7,572 nucleotides of DNA, taken from positions 1 to 7,572 of the forward strand of contig JAEYUU010000391.1 in NCBI GenBank assembly GCA_023429545.1, in the 5' to 3' direction. Of the stretch, positions 6,362-7,572 are shown one piece after another. The stretch's first letter is position 1. Each line of letters starts with the position of its first letter. The position numbers and the translations under genes are program-made. The notes under the pieces are model-generated. The model saw only the letters and a program-made list of their open reading frames with translations, was not told the origin of the DNA and ran no database searches. This DNA is from Verrucomicrobiota bacterium. GTDB lineage: Bacteria; Verrucomicrobiota; Verrucomicrobiia; Verrucomicrobiales; Verrucomicrobiaceae.

Positions 6362-7261
6362 ATGTCCACCGTATCTGAAATTGGAGAGAACCGTCTGGTG
6401 CAACTGCTCACTGAGCGGTTACCGCGGCGCGAGGATGTCGTGAAAGGGGTGGGGGATGACTGTGCGGTGGTGCTGCCTGCGCCACGTGGCTGGCTGCAAC
6501 TCCTGAAAACAGACTGCATCGTGGAGGGGGTGCATTTCCTCCGGGAGCATGCACCAGAGCAGGTGGGGTGGAAGGCCATGGCGAGGGTGGTGAGCGACAT
6601 TGCCTCGATGGCTGGCGAGCCCCAGCATGCGCTGGTGACGCTCGTGCTGCCCCCGGATACGCAGGTATCGTGGGTGGAGCGTCTTTATGAGGGGTTGCTG
6701 CGTTGCGCGAACCTGTTCGACATTGCCATCGTGGGAGGGGAGACTTCATCCGGGAAGGAAGTGGTGATCTCCGTGAGCCTCGGCGGGAGGGTGAAGACCA
6801 CCCGCTGCGCACGGCGCGATGGCGCGAGGGAGGGGGATGCCATCATGGTCACCGGCAAGCTGGGTGGAGCTCAGGCAGGACACCATCTCACGTTCATTCC
6901 GCGCCTTTCGGAGGCGGATTGGCTTGCGGAGAATGCCCGCCTGCATGCGATGATGGACATCAGCGACGGCCTCGCGAAAGATCTGCCGCGCATGGCGGTG
7001 GCGAGTGGCGTGGAGTTTGTGCTCGAGGAGCAGACCCTGCCTGCGCACGTCGGCTGCACCTTGGAGCAGGCTTGGAGCGACGGGGAGGACTACGAACTAT
7101 TGCTCGCCGTGCCGCTGCGCGCCGCGCGTCGCCTTGAGAGCACATGGAGCCGGAAGTTCCCCGAGACACCACTCACCTGCATCGGAAGGTTCGTGCCGGT
7201 GGGGCACGGCGTGAAGCCCTCATTTGCCGGCCAGGGGTGGGATCATTTTGCCAAGACATGA
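6362..7261 (+). CDS. thiL: Thiamine-monophosphate kinase
   Basis: ThiL phosphorylates thiamine monophosphate with ATP to give thiamine diphosphate, the last step of cofactor synthesis, in the cytoplasm. The 299-residue protein is a little shorter than many family members (about 310-330). Its N-terminal AIRS-like half contains VGDDCAVV (30-37), the substrate-side TDCIVEGVHF (50-59), VVSDIASMAG (76-85) and IVGGETSS (123-130). The C-terminal half contains VTGKLGGAQAG (163-173), MDISDGLAKDL (198-208) and DGEDYELLL (240-248). The metal- and ATP-binding acidic residues Asp32, Asp33, Asp51, Asp79 and Asp202 are all present. The GGE at 125-127 replaces the GGD found in many ThiL proteins. The start ATG is 11 bp after the protease gene with no Shine-Dalgarno, so translation may be coupled. 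The 3' end overlaps tsaE by four bases. No other thiamine genes or TPP riboswitch are visible here. Confidence 0.94.
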   Translation: MSTVSEIGENRLVQLLTERLPRREDVVKGVGDDCAVVLPAPRGWLQLLKTDCIVEGVHFLREHAPEQVGWKAMARVVSDIASMAGEPQHALVTLVLPPDTQVSWVERLYEGLLRCANLFDIAIVGGETSSGKEVVISVSLGGRVKTTRCARRDGAREGDAIMVTGKLGGAQAGHHLTFIPRLSEADWLAENARLHAMMDISDGLAKDLPRMAVASGVEFVLEEQTLPAHVGCTLEQAWSDGEDYELLLAVPLRAARRLESTWSRKFPETPLTCIGRFVPVGHGVKPSFAGQGWDHFAKT

Positions 7262-7572
7262 GCACGAGGCTCGCACAGGTGGAGGACACGGTGACCTGGG
7301 GACGCGCACTGGCATCGACATTGAAGGCCGGAGATGTGGTCGCTCTCGTCGGCAATCTCGGTGCGGGCAAGACGCATGCCACCAAGGGCATCGTGGCCGG
7401 GCTCGGCAGCGATGAAGAGGTCAGCAGCCCCACGTTCACCCTGGTGCATGAATACGTCGGCGGCAGGCTGCCGGCGTACCACTTTGATTTCTACCGGCTC
7501 GACTCCGCGCAAGAAGTGCTGAACATCGCGTGGGACGACTATCTCGATGGTGGCGGCGTGGTGATTGTGGAG
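7258..7572 (+). CDS. tsaE: tRNA t6A37 threonylcarbamoyladenosine biosynthesis ATPase TsaE (3' end outside window)
   Basis: TsaE is the small P-loop ATPase that works with TsaB and TsaD to complete N6-threonylcarbamoyl modification of A37 in tRNAs reading ANN codons. The frame starts at the ATG in the ATGA overlap with the thiL stop and runs without a stop to the window edge, giving 105 residues of a family that is usually 140-160 long. Visible motifs are the Walker A box GNLGAGKT (32-39), the switch-like SSPTFTLVHEY (56-66), and HFDFYRL (75-81). The last residues, VVIVE, lead into the position where the family has the conserved EW. The four-base overlap implies translational coupling with thiL. 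The same thiL-tsaE order is known in Bacillus subtilis, where tsaB, rimI and tsaD follow. What follows here is outside the window. Confidence 0.93.
   Translation, partial: MSTRLAQVEDTVTWGRALASTLKAGDVVALVGNLGAGKTHATKGIVAGLGSDEEVSSPTFTLVHEYVGGRLPAYHFDFYRLDSAQEVLNIAWDDYLDGGGVVIVE

Overview
The window reads as a GC-rich bacterial chromosome segment with every gene on the + strand. The best guess for the source is Verrucomicrobiota, possibly the Verrucomicrobiaceae. This is an inference from three things: a stand-alone type II-like pseudopilin with the G^FTLIELLVV leader, a planctomycete/verrucomicrobial style ECF sigma factor, and start codons that lack clear Shine-Dalgarno sequences. No database search supports it. 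I see no mobile element, CRISPR array, rRNA or tRNA.

Layout. Positions 1-188 are non-coding and hold a perfect 8-bp hairpin (24-45) and a two-copy 19-bp tandem repeat (101-138). An ECF sigma factor follows (189-860). A 353-bp non-coding stretch (861-1213) then leads to an isolated pseudopilin gene (1214-1900), which is closed by a textbook intrinsic terminator (1939-1973). These two genes look like separate transcription units.

From 2054 to the right edge the genes form a dense housekeeping block: a periplasmic N-acetylmuramoyl-L-alanine amidase (2054-2707); a bifunctional NAD(P)HX epimerase/dehydratase, nnr (2719-4224), 11 bp after it; a membrane-anchored signal peptide peptidase, sppA (4358-5386); a CPBP-family glutamic intramembrane protease (about 5511-6350); thiamine-monophosphate kinase, thiL (6362-7261), 11 bp later; and tsaE (7258-7572), which overlaps thiL through ATGA and is cut by the window edge. 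The 133-bp gap before sppA and the 124-bp gap before the CPBP gene leave room for internal promoters.

How the genes relate. The block mixes cell-envelope maintenance (amidase, SppA, CPBP protease), nucleotide-cofactor repair (Nnr), thiamine diphosphate synthesis (ThiL) and the tRNA t6A37 modification ATPase (TsaE). Parts of this neighbourhood recur elsewhere: nnr-tsaE-amiB in Escherichia coli, and thiL-tsaE in Bacillus subtilis. It is therefore best read as a conserved housekeeping neighbourhood rather than a new system. I found no convincing undescribed system. The most useful leads are the tandem repeat before the sigma gene, alternative base pairing upstream of the pilin gene, the adjacent membrane proteases, and the absence of Shine-Dalgarno sequences.
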